DNA from: Psychroserpens sp. NJDZ02
Lineage (GTDB): Bacteria; Bacteroidota; Bacteroidia; Flavobacteriales; Flavobacteriaceae
DNA length: 64,000 nucleotides
Assembly (NCBI RefSeq): GCF_004843725.1
Contig: NZ_CP039451.1
Coordinates: 2,920,001 to 2,984,000 of the forward strand
Direction of reading: 5' to 3'
Shown: in pieces, positions 45,047 to 53,016 of the stretch
Layout: the number at the start of each line of letters is the position of its first letter
Position numbering within the stretch: the stretch's first letter is position 1
The notes under the pieces: model-generated
Seen by the model: only the letters and a program-made list of their open reading frames with translations
Database searches by the model: none
Told to the model about the DNA's origin: nothing
Position numbers and translations under genes: made by a program

Positions 45047-45271
45047 TTATTTTCTAAGTTTATTCTTAATGTGTTCTGTAACTGCTTTCAATTTATATAT
45101 AGGTAATAATTCGCTTCTATGTTCGGAATAGATATTAGATGCTTTTTTAACAGTAATAAAGTCAATTGTTTTGGCAAAATCATATTCTTCAACTGCTGTT
45201 TCAGTAATCCTAAAGATAGAGGATTTAAAAGCATCATTATCTATAAATTTTTCGTCAGTTACATAAAACAT
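45047..45271 (-). CDS. 74-residue protein, possible truncated gene
   Basis: The frame MFYVTDEKFIDNDAFKSSIF... to IKNKLRK has no family I know. Upstream of the ATG the frame stays open for about 24 codons until it enters the intron-relic D6 hairpin at 45330, with a stop inside it. So the gene may have lost its 5' part at that insertion. Its 3' end lies 38 bp before the WG-repeat protein gene's start, so it could also be a small upstream member of that transcript. Confidence 0.4.
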   Translation of the reverse strand: MFYVTDEKFIDNDAFKSSIFRITETAVEEYDFAKTIDFITVKKASNIYSEHRSELLPIYKLKAVTEHIKNKLRK

Positions 45272-45329
45272 TGTTTCTATATAATACCCGTTTTCGCCAC
45301 TTAAATTTTCTTTATAACTAAATATGATA

Positions 45330-45370
45330 GACGCACTCCGACTATTTTAGTCGGAGGCGTCTACTTGATT
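45330..45370 (+). mobile_element. Group II intron relic, domain VI only
   Basis: The sequence ACGCACTCCGACTA / TAGTCGGAGGCGTC forms the same hairpin as domain VI of the relic at 48893-49440 and ends in CTACTTGATT, like the 3' end of that intron. Nothing of domain V remains. The hairpin may double as a terminator. Confidence 0.65.
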
Positions 45371-45391
45371 GTATTTGTTGTTTTTTTTGGT

Positions 45392-46081
45392 TTAATTCAT
45401 ATCAGGGTCAGATCTACGTACTCCAGAATTTGTATGTACATTTCCAACTTCTGTAATTACAGCACCTTCAGGACCCGCCATTTGCCAATGAGCAGATTCG
45501 ACTATTGCTAAAGAATCAAAATCACCTTCGTTAGCTTCAACAATTCGATTAGCAGTTACTTTTCCATCCCAATGTGTTTTTGGAACAATGACTTGAGGAA
45601 ATTGGTCACGATTGTTTTCTCCCGTTCCTGCAATATAACTTTTACCATGTCTTACTAGCCAACCTTCCATTTTGGCAGGATTTCCGTCGGCTTCAAAATG
45701 CATATGTTCTCCTAGCATTTGACCAGGTAGTAGAAAAATATCCATTAGCATATATTGGTCTTTCTCATTATTTACAAACATAACAGAAGCTAACCCTAAA
45801 TTGGCATAGTCTCCTTTGTTGTAATCTGTAAGCCAGATTTTTTCACGTAAGCCATCAAAAATTGGATAATTATGGTATTCCATCATTTCTATTAATGCAT
45901 CTTTTGCCTTTTCTTCTAAAAAGTTTCCTTCTGCATCATAAAATTGTTCATTTGTGAATTTTAATTCTGATTTAGGTTGTTCTTCTTTTGTTTCAACTAT
46001 TATTTCTTTTTCAGGAGTATTCTTACAACTTGTTATTAGAAGAATGAATGTTAAAGGAAGTAGTAAAATTATTTTTTTCAT
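45392..46081 (-). CDS. Cupin-like lipoprotein
   Basis: The 229-residue protein starts with a lipoprotein signal (MKKIILLLPLTFILLITSC). The mature part contains LPGQMLGEHMHFEADGNPAKMEGWLVRHGKSYIAGTG and ESAHWQMAGPEGAVITEVGNVHT. The H-x-H-E pattern followed by a later glycine-rich strand and histidine resembles a cupin metal site, as in D-lyxose isomerase relatives. The reaction is unknown. It lies beside an intron relic on its 5' side and a D6 relic 22 bp past its stop, so it sits among cassette-array remains. Confidence 0.65.
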   Translation of the reverse strand: MKKIILLLPLTFILLITSCKNTPEKEIIVETKEEQPKSELKFTNEQFYDAEGNFLEEKAKDALIEMMEYHNYPIFDGLREKIWLTDYNKGDYANLGLASVMFVNNEKDQYMLMDIFLLPGQMLGEHMHFEADGNPAKMEGWLVRHGKSYIAGTGENNRDQFPQVIVPKTHWDGKVTANRIVEANEGDFDSLAIVESAHWQMAGPEGAVITEVGNVHTNSGVRRSDPDMN

Positions 46082-46252
46082 AAGGTTATTGTATTAAGAT
46101 GTTATTTAAGTGTTTTTTGTAAATGAAGCATGTATTAAGTTGTTGAAATATAGCTGTTTATTTGGGGTGTAACTTTCGTTTAAGCACTAGGTTTGTTATA
46201 GGCTATCAAGATTGAATTTAGAACTATTTCTCCTATGATTTATATACGGTTT
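46082..46252 (-). repeat. Degenerate spacer upstream of the cupin gene
   Basis: About 170 bp whose right end, GATTTATATACGGTTT, matches the AAATTATATACGG of the spacers, and which contains TTTAAGCACTAGG, as in R5 (TTAAGCACTAAA). The left end and the GTTGG core are lost or displaced by the intron relic that follows. Confidence 0.5.
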
Positions 46253-46528
46253 GTGTGCTCTGTATGGATCACTTTTAATTTACCGAAAGGTAAATAATTA
46301 ATCAAGAGTGGCCAAGTCTCTGATGCGCAGGAGTAAGGTTTTGGAGCATGTCCGTTATACTTAAGCTAGAAGAAAGTGTCAAAGAAGAAAGGCCTTTTGA
46401 GGTGATGATTTTTAAACCGCTGTATACGCTTCTGAGTTAATAGAGTCGCAAGATTAACGTAGTTGCTTTCGTGTGGTGTTGTGAGAGGGGTATTCTCCTC
46501 AATTATGGGGAGAGCCGTCTACTCGATT
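46253..46528 (+). mobile_element. Group II intron relic, deleted
   Basis: The 276-bp relic begins GTGTGCTCTGTATGG, shares TTTACCGAAAGGTAAATAATTAATC and CAAGTCTCTGATGCGCAGGAGTAA with the start of the relic at 48893, and ends with a domain VI-like hairpin and GCCGTCTACTCGATT. The middle is missing. The 5' exon is a spacer end (TATATACGGTTT). Orientation is plus, opposite to the neighbouring genes. Confidence 0.8.
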
Positions 46529-46539
46529 GTGTTTTCGTT

Positions 46540-47400
46540 TTATTGCTCTCGTAATTCACACATAGACTTTACCAATTCAGGATATTGATCAAATAATTCT
46601 TTCCCTGATTTAGGTTCTCTATTTAGACTAAATTCTCCATTATCATAATTTAATTTAGGAAAGAGTTCTGAAACGGCATCTCTAATTTCGGATTCGTCTT
46701 TGTTTTCGTGATTCTCAGAATAAGCTTCATCAGAAACATACATTAATTCTTCAGCCCAACAATCAGCTATATCAAAACTATATTTCCCACTTATAAATTC
46801 GTTTATATCTTTTGTAATATCTTCAAAAAACGTCTTTCCTTTTAATAAAATCCAACATCTAAAATATAAAAATCCATCAACTGAAAGATATGAGTCTAAA
46901 GTATAAACTCCGTCTTTAAATTCAAACTCATTGTTTAAAATAATATATAATTCCGCAATTTCAGCGGTGTATAATTTCACTAACTTTTCTTGAAATATTT
47001 TTTCAAAAGATACTAAACGTTCTTTTCCCCATTTAGATAAATGTTCTGTTAGGCTTTCAATATGTTCTTCAAGGTCGTATTCGTTCCAATGTGTGTGTTT
47101 ATGTTTATTCGATTTTTCGATTGCATTCCAAAAATGAATTTCTGATTTTTCGTTTTCTGAAAGTTCTTTTTTCTCTGGTATTTTGGCTCCTTCCTTAATT
47201 TCGGTATACCCTTTTTTTGTTTTTTGAACGATTAAACTTTCCGATGATTTTATACATTCCACTTCATTCGAAAACTCTTTTACCGTTTCTCTTCCTTTTG
47301 CTCCGATTTTTCCATAAACTACCTTTTGTGTTGTTCCTGAATAATCAATATCCCAAAATTTATTAGATAAACCTTTTTGATGAATAAATTTTCTTTTCAT
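46540..47400 (-). CDS. WGR domain plus DUF4240 protein
   Basis: I start at MKRKFIHQKGLSNKF (47400); an upstream frame start is unlikely. About 286 residues. The first ~75 residues form a WGR-like domain (NKFWDIDYSGTTQKVVYGKIGAKGRETVKEFSN...), a module known from PARP and MolR proteins. The remainder, with EIHFWNAIEKSNK, AEIAELYIILNNEFE and SVDGFLYFRCWILLKGKTFF...CWAEELMYVSDEAY, matches DUF4240. Function unknown; in other bacteria such pairs are single small cytoplasmic proteins. It is cassette-array cargo, 11 bp after an intron relic on its 3' side. Confidence 0.75.
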   Translation of the reverse strand: MKRKFIHQKGLSNKFWDIDYSGTTQKVVYGKIGAKGRETVKEFSNEVECIKSSESLIVQKTKKGYTEIKEGAKIPEKKELSENEKSEIHFWNAIEKSNKHKHTHWNEYDLEEHIESLTEHLSKWGKERLVSFEKIFQEKLVKLYTAEIAELYIILNNEFEFKDGVYTLDSYLSVDGFLYFRCWILLKGKTFFEDITKDINEFISGKYSFDIADCWAEELMYVSDEAYSENHENKDESEIRDAVSELFPKLNYDNGEFSLNREPKSGKELFDQYPELVKSMCELREQ

Positions 47401-47554
47401 ATTATATGATTTTTGTTTTTTTCTAATATCACAGCCGTTTAGTATAAGAAATGTATGGCATGTGATAAGCACTTTTGTTTCGGTTCAATACTGAGCTAAA
47501 TATAAATAGATTGTTTTTATTTTTCGATTAAAGCCCTGTTTTTATATACATTGT
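47401..47554 (-). repeat. Degenerate spacer upstream of the WGR gene
   Basis: About 155 bp whose right end, TTTTATATACATTGT, is the expected spacer end (TATATACGG) at the intron insertion site. Other blocks of the spacer are not clear, so this is a weak repeat copy. Confidence 0.4.
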
Positions 47555-48047
47555 GTGTGCTTAATAGAAACTAAACAGGAATTGTCAACAGAGGTCTAAT
47601 TATTGGGGTAAGCCAACACATTTTAATAATGCCCAGATAATACCAATTGGGTAAGTGTTTAGAAACGATAGTAATTACATGAAAGAAGATGTCGTTCGTG
47701 GTTAAGGTATCCAAAGTTGCGAGTTGACTATATGGAGTAATCAGCAGAGGTCATAGTGCTTACAGGACACGCGTTGGGCTAATACATTAGATGGTCTTAC
47801 AAATAGGAAAGGAGGGCTGCATTTCTCTTCAAAATGCGTAAAGGCGCACAAGTGCTAGCCTATACTTAAACTAGAAAATAGAGACAAAGGAGGCAAGTTT
47901 TTTGATGTGATGATTTACGAATTCACATATGTCTTTCTCGTCTTTATTGCTAGTAGTCATAGAGACGAGAGGATCAATGTCGTTGCGAATGTATGTTGGT
48001 ATGAGAGGTGTACTCTGGTTATTTTTGTCGGAGCTGTCTATTGGATT
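47555..48047 (+). mobile_element. Group II intron relic, degenerate
   Basis: The 493-bp relic starts GTGTGC and ends with a domain VI-like hairpin and GCTGTCTATTGGATT, followed by GGCAACAG. It shares TTAAACTAGAAAATAGAGACAAAGGAGGCAAG with the relic at 46253 (AGCTAGAAGAAAGTG...). It contains GGAGTAATCAGCAGAGGTCATAG, a segment typical of the early part of a group II intron reading frame. The rest is scrambled by point changes. Confidence 0.7.
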
Positions 48048-48067
48048 GGCAACAGTTTTTATTCAAT

Positions 48068-48745
48068 TCAGACTATAATTACCATTAAATTCCAAAACAT
48101 ATGAAAGATAATAGATGGTCCAATAGATTTAGATTTAAAATAAAGAATTCCCGAAATTATTCCGCCAAATATTGTCAAATAAAACAAATGCCAATCTTGT
48201 TTAGACGATTCCAATATCAAATTCATATAAGGTGAATGAATCGAGGCGAATAAAACTGAAGCTAATAAAATGGAGACGATCGTATTCGTCTTTTTCTGTA
48301 AATTATTCTGAATGTATTCTCTAAAAAATAATTCCTCTCCAATAGGAATCAAAAGAATTGAAGCAATTAAATTTATATTCTTGAATTTTGGTAAGCCATC
48401 AAATCTATAAGCAATGTAATATTCAGTCTCGAACAATATGTTGTAAATCCACTTTAGAGGTGTTTGCATAAGCACAAATGAAATTCCTAAAATAACAGCG
48501 AATAAATACCATTTCCGATTAGTTTTCTTAATCAGATATTTGAAATTTTGATTTTTAATAAAATAGATAAAAATTAGAACTCCTAATAGTTGAAGAAATC
48601 CTTGAATTAAAAAGTAGTACTTATAGTAATTTTCAAATTCAATTGCTTCTACAATATAAAACCAAGAACCAATAAGTTCAATTCCAGTCAGATAGAGTAA
48701 AGTCGCTAAAATGGCTTTTAAAATACTTATTAATTCGTTGTTCAA
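48068..48745 (-). CDS. CPBP-family intramembrane protease
   Basis: The 225-residue membrane protein has about six helices and the CPBP (Abi) motif EELFFREYIQNNLQ (E-E-x-x-x-R), followed by helix two with the histidine in VLFASIHSP and a third helix with HMFWNLM. These residues form the glutamic intramembrane protease site, as in Rce1 relatives and bacteriocin immunity proteins. Substrate unknown. It is a typical solitary cargo gene. The stop is 20 bp from the intron relic. Confidence 0.85.
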   Translation of the reverse strand: MNNELISILKAILATLLYLTGIELIGSWFYIVEAIEFENYYKYYFLIQGFLQLLGVLIFIYFIKNQNFKYLIKKTNRKWYLFAVILGISFVLMQTPLKWIYNILFETEYYIAYRFDGLPKFKNINLIASILLIPIGEELFFREYIQNNLQKKTNTIVSILLASVLFASIHSPYMNLILESSKQDWHLFYLTIFGGIISGILYFKSKSIGPSIIFHMFWNLMVIIV

Positions 48746-48766
48746 TGTCGTTGGTTTTCAGCTTGT

Positions 48767-48892
48767 GCCTAACGTTTGTGGATAAGAATAGTTGCGGGTT
48801 TGTATGCGAGGATTTTCCACAGGAAAATCAGACGTTACAAACATGCAACGTACTTTGATTAAGCACTAAATCGCAATAAATTATACACGATG
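48767..48892 (-). repeat. Cassette-array spacer R5, interrupted by an intron
   Basis: Begins GCCTAACG, which matches the attC core RYYYAAC and is GTTAGGC on the minus strand. It contains the pair GATTTTCC / GGAAAATC and continues to AGCACTAAATCGCAATAAATTATACACGAT. There it is broken by the relic at 48893-49440, and TTGGCAATCAGG (49439-49450) resumes the spacer end GTTGGCGGTAG. So the two halves of the spacer flank the intron. Confidence 0.75.
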
Positions 48893-49440
48893 TGTGTACC
48901 CAGCATGGGCGTCTTTTTATTTACGGAAAGGTAAATAATTAATCTAGAAGGTGCAAGTCTCTTATGCGCAGGAGTAACCCTTCGGATACGATCAGGACAG
49001 GCTTATGAAGCATTAGTAAGTCGCAAGGGTGAAAACCGCGAGGTTACATCTTAAGGCTATTTGTGATTGCTTAATATGCAAATACCACTACAAAACTCGG
49101 TACTGATACTTCGGCTACGCTCAGCATAATCTAAACAAAAATCGTATACAGAGGCATAATTACTTGAGCAAGTAAGTTTATCAGTTATTTTATTTGGGGT
49201 GATTGGACAAGTTTATGCTTGCAGTAGAAACAGAATAGGAGGTTGGCCAGTTATTCAAAGTCCTATTTTAAAGACTACTATCACAACTTCTAGGCTTAAA
49301 CGAAAAGGGTATAAACCTTTGTTAGATTATATTAATAATACGCAAACTTCAATTTGGTGAACCGCCGTATACGAGACCCGTACGTGCGGTGGTGTGAGAG
49401 GCGCACTCCGGCTATTTTAGTCGGAGCCGTCTACTCGATT
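48893..49440 (+). mobile_element. Group II intron relic with domains I (part), V and VI
   Basis: The 548-bp element starts GTGTGTACCCAGCATGGG, the group II 5' consensus (GUGYG). Then come GGAAAGGTAAATAATTAATC, GGTGAAAACCGCGAGGTTACA and the last 40 codons of a maturase. Domain V is clear: ACCGCCGTATACGAGACCC with GTACGTGCGGTGG (49361-49393). Domain VI forms GCGCACTCCGGCTA / TAGTCGGAGCCGTC and the element ends CTACTCGATT (49440). Most of domains I-IV is missing, so it cannot splice or move unaided. Plus strand, opposite to the genes. Confidence 0.9.
49241..49360 (+). pseudogene. C-terminal remnant of a group II intron maturase
   Basis: Forty codons inside the relic read GWPVIQSPILKTTITTSRLKRKG... 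and QTSIW, then TGA at 49358-49360, directly before domain V. The order W-x-I-x-x-S-x-I-L-x-T-T-I matches the C-terminal DNA-binding region of intron-encoded reverse transcriptases. The RT and X domains are gone. Confidence 0.85.
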
Positions 49441-49457
49441 GGCAATCAGGCTTTTTT

Positions 49458-50204
49458 TCAGAGCATTATATTTTTTTCAGTCCATTCGTCATTGTCAAAA
49501 CTCGAAAATATTACTGCATCTAATTCACAAGGATAAACATTTGCTTTTAAACACAATTCTTGAATTACATCTGAAACAAAGTGATAATATCCTTTATCGC
49601 TCAAAGGTGATGAAGTCAAACTTACAGGAAATCCAAAATCATTTAGCCAACTTGCAATTCTCGAATCTATCGGAAGTTCATATTTAGTCAATCCTAAAGC
49701 TTGAAGAAAATTCCTTGATTGTTTCGGTCCAAAACCTTTAAGCCAATCATTTAAAAAATCCGCTAATTCTCTTTCAGTTTCTTTGGATTGATTGTCATTT
49801 AAGAATTCTAATTTCGATATTAAATTCCAATTTTCATTTTCAATTCTCTCAATATTCTCTGCAAAAAAAGCGGATATTTTATTGATATATCTTGTTAGTC
49901 CGTTTTTCTGTAGAATTTGTTTTATTAATGATTCTATATTCTCCGATTCAGCGATTAATTCAGACGTAACTGGGAAGGGTTTTAAGCTTAAAAATTTTCC
50001 AACAACAGAATTTGGTCCCGAACGTTGTTGAGATGTCAAAAGACACATCATTAAATTCAGAATTATGATATTCTTATTTATCTCAATGTTATTTTTTTCG
50101 ACATTTCTTTCTCTCCGATTTTTCAAGAAAAAATTGTCATTTTCTTTCATAACATTTTTTACTTTTTGAATATCAGATTCGTTAATATTCCAAGAGATTT
50201 TCAT
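49458..50204 (-). CDS. HhH-GPD DNA glycosylase-like protein (OGG-like)
   Basis: The 248-residue protein begins with LLTSQQRSGPNSVVGKF, like the first helices of HhH-GPD enzymes. It ends with FLKGFGPKQSRNFLQALG as the helix-hairpin-helix and LPIDSRIASWL as the GPD-type loop. The catalytic pair fits OGG1: lysine K161 and aspartate D180 are 19 residues apart, the same spacing as K249 and D268 of human OGG1. It should cut damaged bases (8-oxoguanine is a guess). Cassette-array cargo is an unusual place for repair enzymes. No iron-sulfur cluster motif is seen. Confidence 0.7.
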   Translation of the reverse strand: MKISWNINESDIQKVKNVMKENDNFFLKNRRERNVEKNNIEINKNIIILNLMMCLLTSQQRSGPNSVVGKFLSLKPFPVTSELIAESENIESLIKQILQKNGLTRYINKISAFFAENIERIENENWNLISKLEFLNDNQSKETERELADFLNDWLKGFGPKQSRNFLQALGLTKYELPIDSRIASWLNDFGFPVSLTSSPLSDKGYYHFVSDVIQELCLKANVYPCELDAVIFSSFDNDEWTEKNIML

Positions 50205-50228
50205 TCAGTTCCGGTTTTTTTCAGCTTG

Positions 50229-50364
50229 TTGCCAACGTGTTTGTATATGGTTTGTTGCGTGTTTAAGAACGTGATTTAGCAAATAAAAACCGAATAGAAA
50301 ATCCGCGAGGGTTTTCGTAAGCAGGCTAGAACCAGCAATAAATTATATACGGTGTTGGTGGTAG
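50229..50364 (-). repeat. Cassette-array spacer R6 (attC-like, intact)
   Basis: The clearest copy: starts TTGCCAACGTGTTTGTATATGG and ends TATATACGGTGTTGGTGGTAG (50345-50364). The two ends are imperfect inverted complements (GCCAACGTGT...TATA versus ACCAACACC...TATA). Between them lie TTTGTTGCGTGTTT, TAGCAAATAAAA, GAAAATCCGCGAGGGTTTTC and ACCAGCAATAAA. Left end 24 bp from the HhH-GPD start, right end touching the stop of the ART-like gene at 50365. Confidence 0.85.
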
Positions 50365-51066
50365 TTATTTTTTATCTTTAATATTTTCTAATAGCTCGTG
50401 AAATTGCCAAATCGTATTATTAATAGCGTTTTTTGCAGCTTCTCCTTTGACATAAGTTATCTCTTCGATATATGCACCTTTATCAATTAATTCCTTAAAC
50501 TTTTTAGGTCTATCTTCTTCAGAAATATTAGCGCTATCACAAATATCATCAAATGGGCTCGATATTCCTGTCAAACCGTATATTTCATTACCTTTAAGAG
50601 GAACATTTAATATAACTTCTCCTTGAATGTCTTTGAAGTGATATATTGCTTTACAATCATCTATATTTTCAATACTAAACGCTTTAAGTTGCTTTTCAAA
50701 TTCAGAACATTCCCATAATTTATTAATATTCAAAATCACTTCATTTTCTTTTGGCTTATGTTCAAATATTGCAGCTGTTACTGCATTATCTTTATACTTT
50801 CCTTTAAAAAACTCTGCGTAAGCTTTATCAGTTGTCCAACTTGTGAATCCTTCGTTTTTCTCGTTATTGTAAAAAATATCAACTAAATCTCCTTTATGGA
50901 TAAATCGTTTTCTATAACAAGAATCTTTGCAAACTTTGTACTTTAAAGGAATATTTTTACAAGCTTCAATTATTTTATTCTCAAATTCTAGTTTTAATTT
51001 AGGGTCTTCTTTCCATCCTTTTTGCCAATTATTTAAGGCTATGAAGAAATCTTTTTCGAATGTCAT
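50365..51066 (-). CDS. ADP-ribosyltransferase-like protein
   Basis: The 233-residue protein shows the order of an R-S-E ADP-ribosyltransferase: CYRKRF (arginine R52/R54), NEGFTSWTTDKAYAEFF (S76 in an S-T-S/W pattern) and QGEVILNVP (E150), with a strand EVILNI in between. No signal peptide. ART proteins of this form include toxins and phage-defence effectors. The match is motif-based and would need structure prediction. It is cassette-array cargo and has no adjacent antitoxin, so it is either not toxic or acts on something other than the host. Confidence 0.5.
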   Translation of the reverse strand: MTFEKDFFIALNNWQKGWKEDPKLKLEFENKIIEACKNIPLKYKVCKDSCYRKRFIHKGDLVDIFYNNEKNEGFTSWTTDKAYAEFFKGKYKDNAVTAAIFEHKPKENEVILNINKLWECSEFEKQLKAFSIENIDDCKAIYHFKDIQGEVILNVPLKGNEIYGLTGISSPFDDICDSANISEEDRPKKFKELIDKGAYIEEITYVKGEAAKNAINNTIWQFHELLENIKDKK

Positions 51067-51085
51067 TCAGTATTGAGTTTTTAAT

Positions 51086-51149
51086 TACCACCAACTCGTT
51101 ATATAGTCACTTTTGTTCCACATATCCCGCAAATATTACGGGATATCCG
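51086..51149 (-). repeat. Spacer R7 (short, type with ATATCCC hairpin)
   Basis: Begins TACCACCAACTCGTTATATAG and contains ATATCCCGC / ACGGGATAT as a hairpin, ending 6 bp before the stop of the M28 peptidase gene. It shares CAACTCGTT...TATA and the ATATCC hairpin with R3 and R4. This is the last spacer copy before core-like sequence. Confidence 0.65.
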
Positions 51150-51155
51150 TACTTT

Positions 51156-52718
51156 TTATTCTCCTTTATCAACTGTAATTCTATCTTCGCGATTGGCTAA
51201 TTCCCAAGCGGTGTAAAATACTAAACGGGTTCTGTTTTCTAATAAGTCATATTCTATTTTATCTGGAGTATCACTGGCTTTGTGGTAATCCGCATGCGTA
51301 CCATTAAAGTAAAAAATGACAGGAATGTTGTTTTTTGCAAAGTTATAATGATCTGATCTGTAGTAAAAACGGTTAGGATCGTTATCGTCATTATACGTGT
51401 AATCTAAATCCACATTAGTATATTTGGTATTGACCATTTCTGATATATCATGTAATTCTGTACTTAACTTATCACTTCCAATTAAGTAAATATAATTTCG
51501 GTCACCTTCTTTACGTTCAGGGTCTGTACGACCAATCATGTCAATATTTAAATTAGCGACCGTGTTTTCTAATGGAAAAATAGGATCGTTGTCTGTATAA
51601 TGTCTACTACCCAGTAATCCTTTTTCTTCTCCTGTAACGTTTAAAAAGACGACAGATCTTTTTGGTCCGTGACCTTCTTTTTTTGCTTTGGCAAAAGCTT
51701 GTGCAATTTCTAATACAGCAACGGTACCAGAACCATCATCATCTGCACCATTATAGACTTCTCCTTTTTTAACCCCTTCATGATCTAAATGTGCGGACAC
51801 TATAATATATTCGTCTGGCTTTTCAGATCCTCTAATAATGGCAGCTACATTTTCTGAAGCTAAAGCTTTGGAGTTATTAGTAAAGTCTAGTTTTAAATTA
51901 GTGGGTACTGTTTCGTTTTTAAACGATTTATCAAAACTAGTCACGTCTTTGTTAAATAAGGCTTTTACGGTTTGTGTATTTACTAAAAAGTAAAACATGT
52001 TTTTTTCTTTTCCTACTAAACTCATTCGACCACTTGATGTCCCATAACGTAAGGCAGCCATAGCAAAAACATCAGGGTTGTAATATAGTACAGCTTTAGC
52101 TCCTTTTTCTTTTGCTAAATCACGCTTTAATGCAAACTCTTCTCTAAAATTAGACCACTTAGAAGCGTCTTTGGTGCCAGAAATAACATAAGTACCATCT
52201 GGATTTTTAGGTTCACCATTTATAAAAAACACAACTTTACCTTTAATATCTACGTTGTCGTAATTAGAAAAAGCATCATCTTGTATTCCGTAGCCCAAAT
52301 TAACAATCTCTGTTGCTTGTAGTTGACTAGTTTCCATCGGATTTATGGATACAAAATCTTCTAAATCTTTTAGTGTTTTTTCATTTATTGTAAGCGCAAC
52401 ATCTGGTTTGTTTTGTACTTCTAAAGGCACGTTTTGAAAGTAATCGCCATCTTTTTTAGCAGCTGGGACACCAAAAGAGATATAATGTTCTTTTAAAAAC
52501 TGAATGGCTTTTTTTTGTCCTTCGGCACCTGTTTCTCTACCTTCAAACTCATCTGATGCAAATTGATATAAAGCGGTTTTTAAGTCGTCTTGCGTTATAG
52601 TCGCTGCATAGATACTTGGGTCTGTTGTAACTTGGTTACTTGTTGTTTTGTTTTTTTGAGAGCTTCCGCACGCAATAAATAATAGACTTAAAGAGGCTAT
52701 CGAAAGTAAAGATTTCAT
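51156..52718 (-). CDS. M28-family aminopeptidase, lipoprotein
   Basis: The 520-residue protein has a lipoprotein signal (MKSLLSIASLSLLFIACGS) and a PA-domain-like insert (about 140-260). The catalytic part carries the M28 zinc ligands: HLDHEG, NGADDDGSG, TGEEKGLLGS, NIDMIGRTDPE and YRSDHYNFAK. These enzymes trim N-terminal residues from peptides with two zinc ions, here in the periplasm. A TAnnTTTG box lies 30 bp upstream. The length with an insert is usual for lipoprotein M28 enzymes of Bacteroidota. Confidence 0.92.
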   Translation of the reverse strand: MKSLLSIASLSLLFIACGSSQKNKTTSNQVTTDPSIYAATITQDDLKTALYQFASDEFEGRETGAEGQKKAIQFLKEHYISFGVPAAKKDGDYFQNVPLEVQNKPDVALTINEKTLKDLEDFVSINPMETSQLQATEIVNLGYGIQDDAFSNYDNVDIKGKVVFFINGEPKNPDGTYVISGTKDASKWSNFREEFALKRDLAKEKGAKAVLYYNPDVFAMAALRYGTSSGRMSLVGKEKNMFYFLVNTQTVKALFNKDVTSFDKSFKNETVPTNLKLDFTNNSKALASENVAAIIRGSEKPDEYIIVSAHLDHEGVKKGEVYNGADDDGSGTVAVLEIAQAFAKAKKEGHGPKRSVVFLNVTGEEKGLLGSRHYTDNDPIFPLENTVANLNIDMIGRTDPERKEGDRNYIYLIGSDKLSTELHDISEMVNTKYTNVDLDYTYNDDNDPNRFYYRSDHYNFAKNNIPVIFYFNGTHADYHKASDTPDKIEYDLLENRTRLVFYTAWELANREDRITVDKGE

Positions 52719-52747
52719 TTAAAAATATTTAAAAAGGGTTATGCATC

Positions 52748-52755
52748 CAAAAATA
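52748..52755 (-). promoter_or_regulatory. Bacteroidota -7 box for the M28 peptidase
   Basis: TATTTTTG on the minus strand, 29 bp before the ATG at 52718. Confidence 0.55.
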
Positions 52756-52911
52756 CGAGAAAATATAAATGTTTACCTATTTATTGTTTCATTTTAACAA
52801 AGGCGTAATTACTATAAAAGGTATTAAAATTTAGGAAGTTACTCATTTGTATTGTGAGGTCTTTAGGGACCATAAAAAAGTAGGAAATAAATCTTGATTA
52901 TTCCGAAAGAT

Positions 52912-52946
52912 TAAAAGCCTCTAAATTTAAAATTTAGAGGCTTTTA
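52912..52946 (-). terminator. Terminator after the DUF3108 operon
   Basis: Palindrome AAAGCCTCTAAATT / AATTTAGAGGCTTT with a TAAA loop region, 71 bp after the stop at 53017 on the minus strand, with a modest T tract. The 270 bp between 52756 and 53016 show nothing else. Confidence 0.75.
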
Positions 52947-53016
52947 TAATATGTATTTAGGCAAGTGTTAAATAGCACTTACGGTGGAGCGACTTTTAAT
53001 TTTAAAGATTAGTAGC

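Noticed and set aside
45330..45370. Hairpin as a simple rho-independent terminator
   Set aside because: It lacks a T tract and matches domain VI of the intron relics base for base, so I treat it primarily as a relic; a secondary terminator role is possible.
48893..49440. Functional self-splicing group II intron
   Set aside because: Domains V and VI look good but most of domains I-IV and the maturase are missing, so splicing or movement alone is not expected.
34109..51149. Prophage
   Set aside because: No capsid, terminase, portal, tail or integrase gene is seen; cargo genes are single and unlinked.
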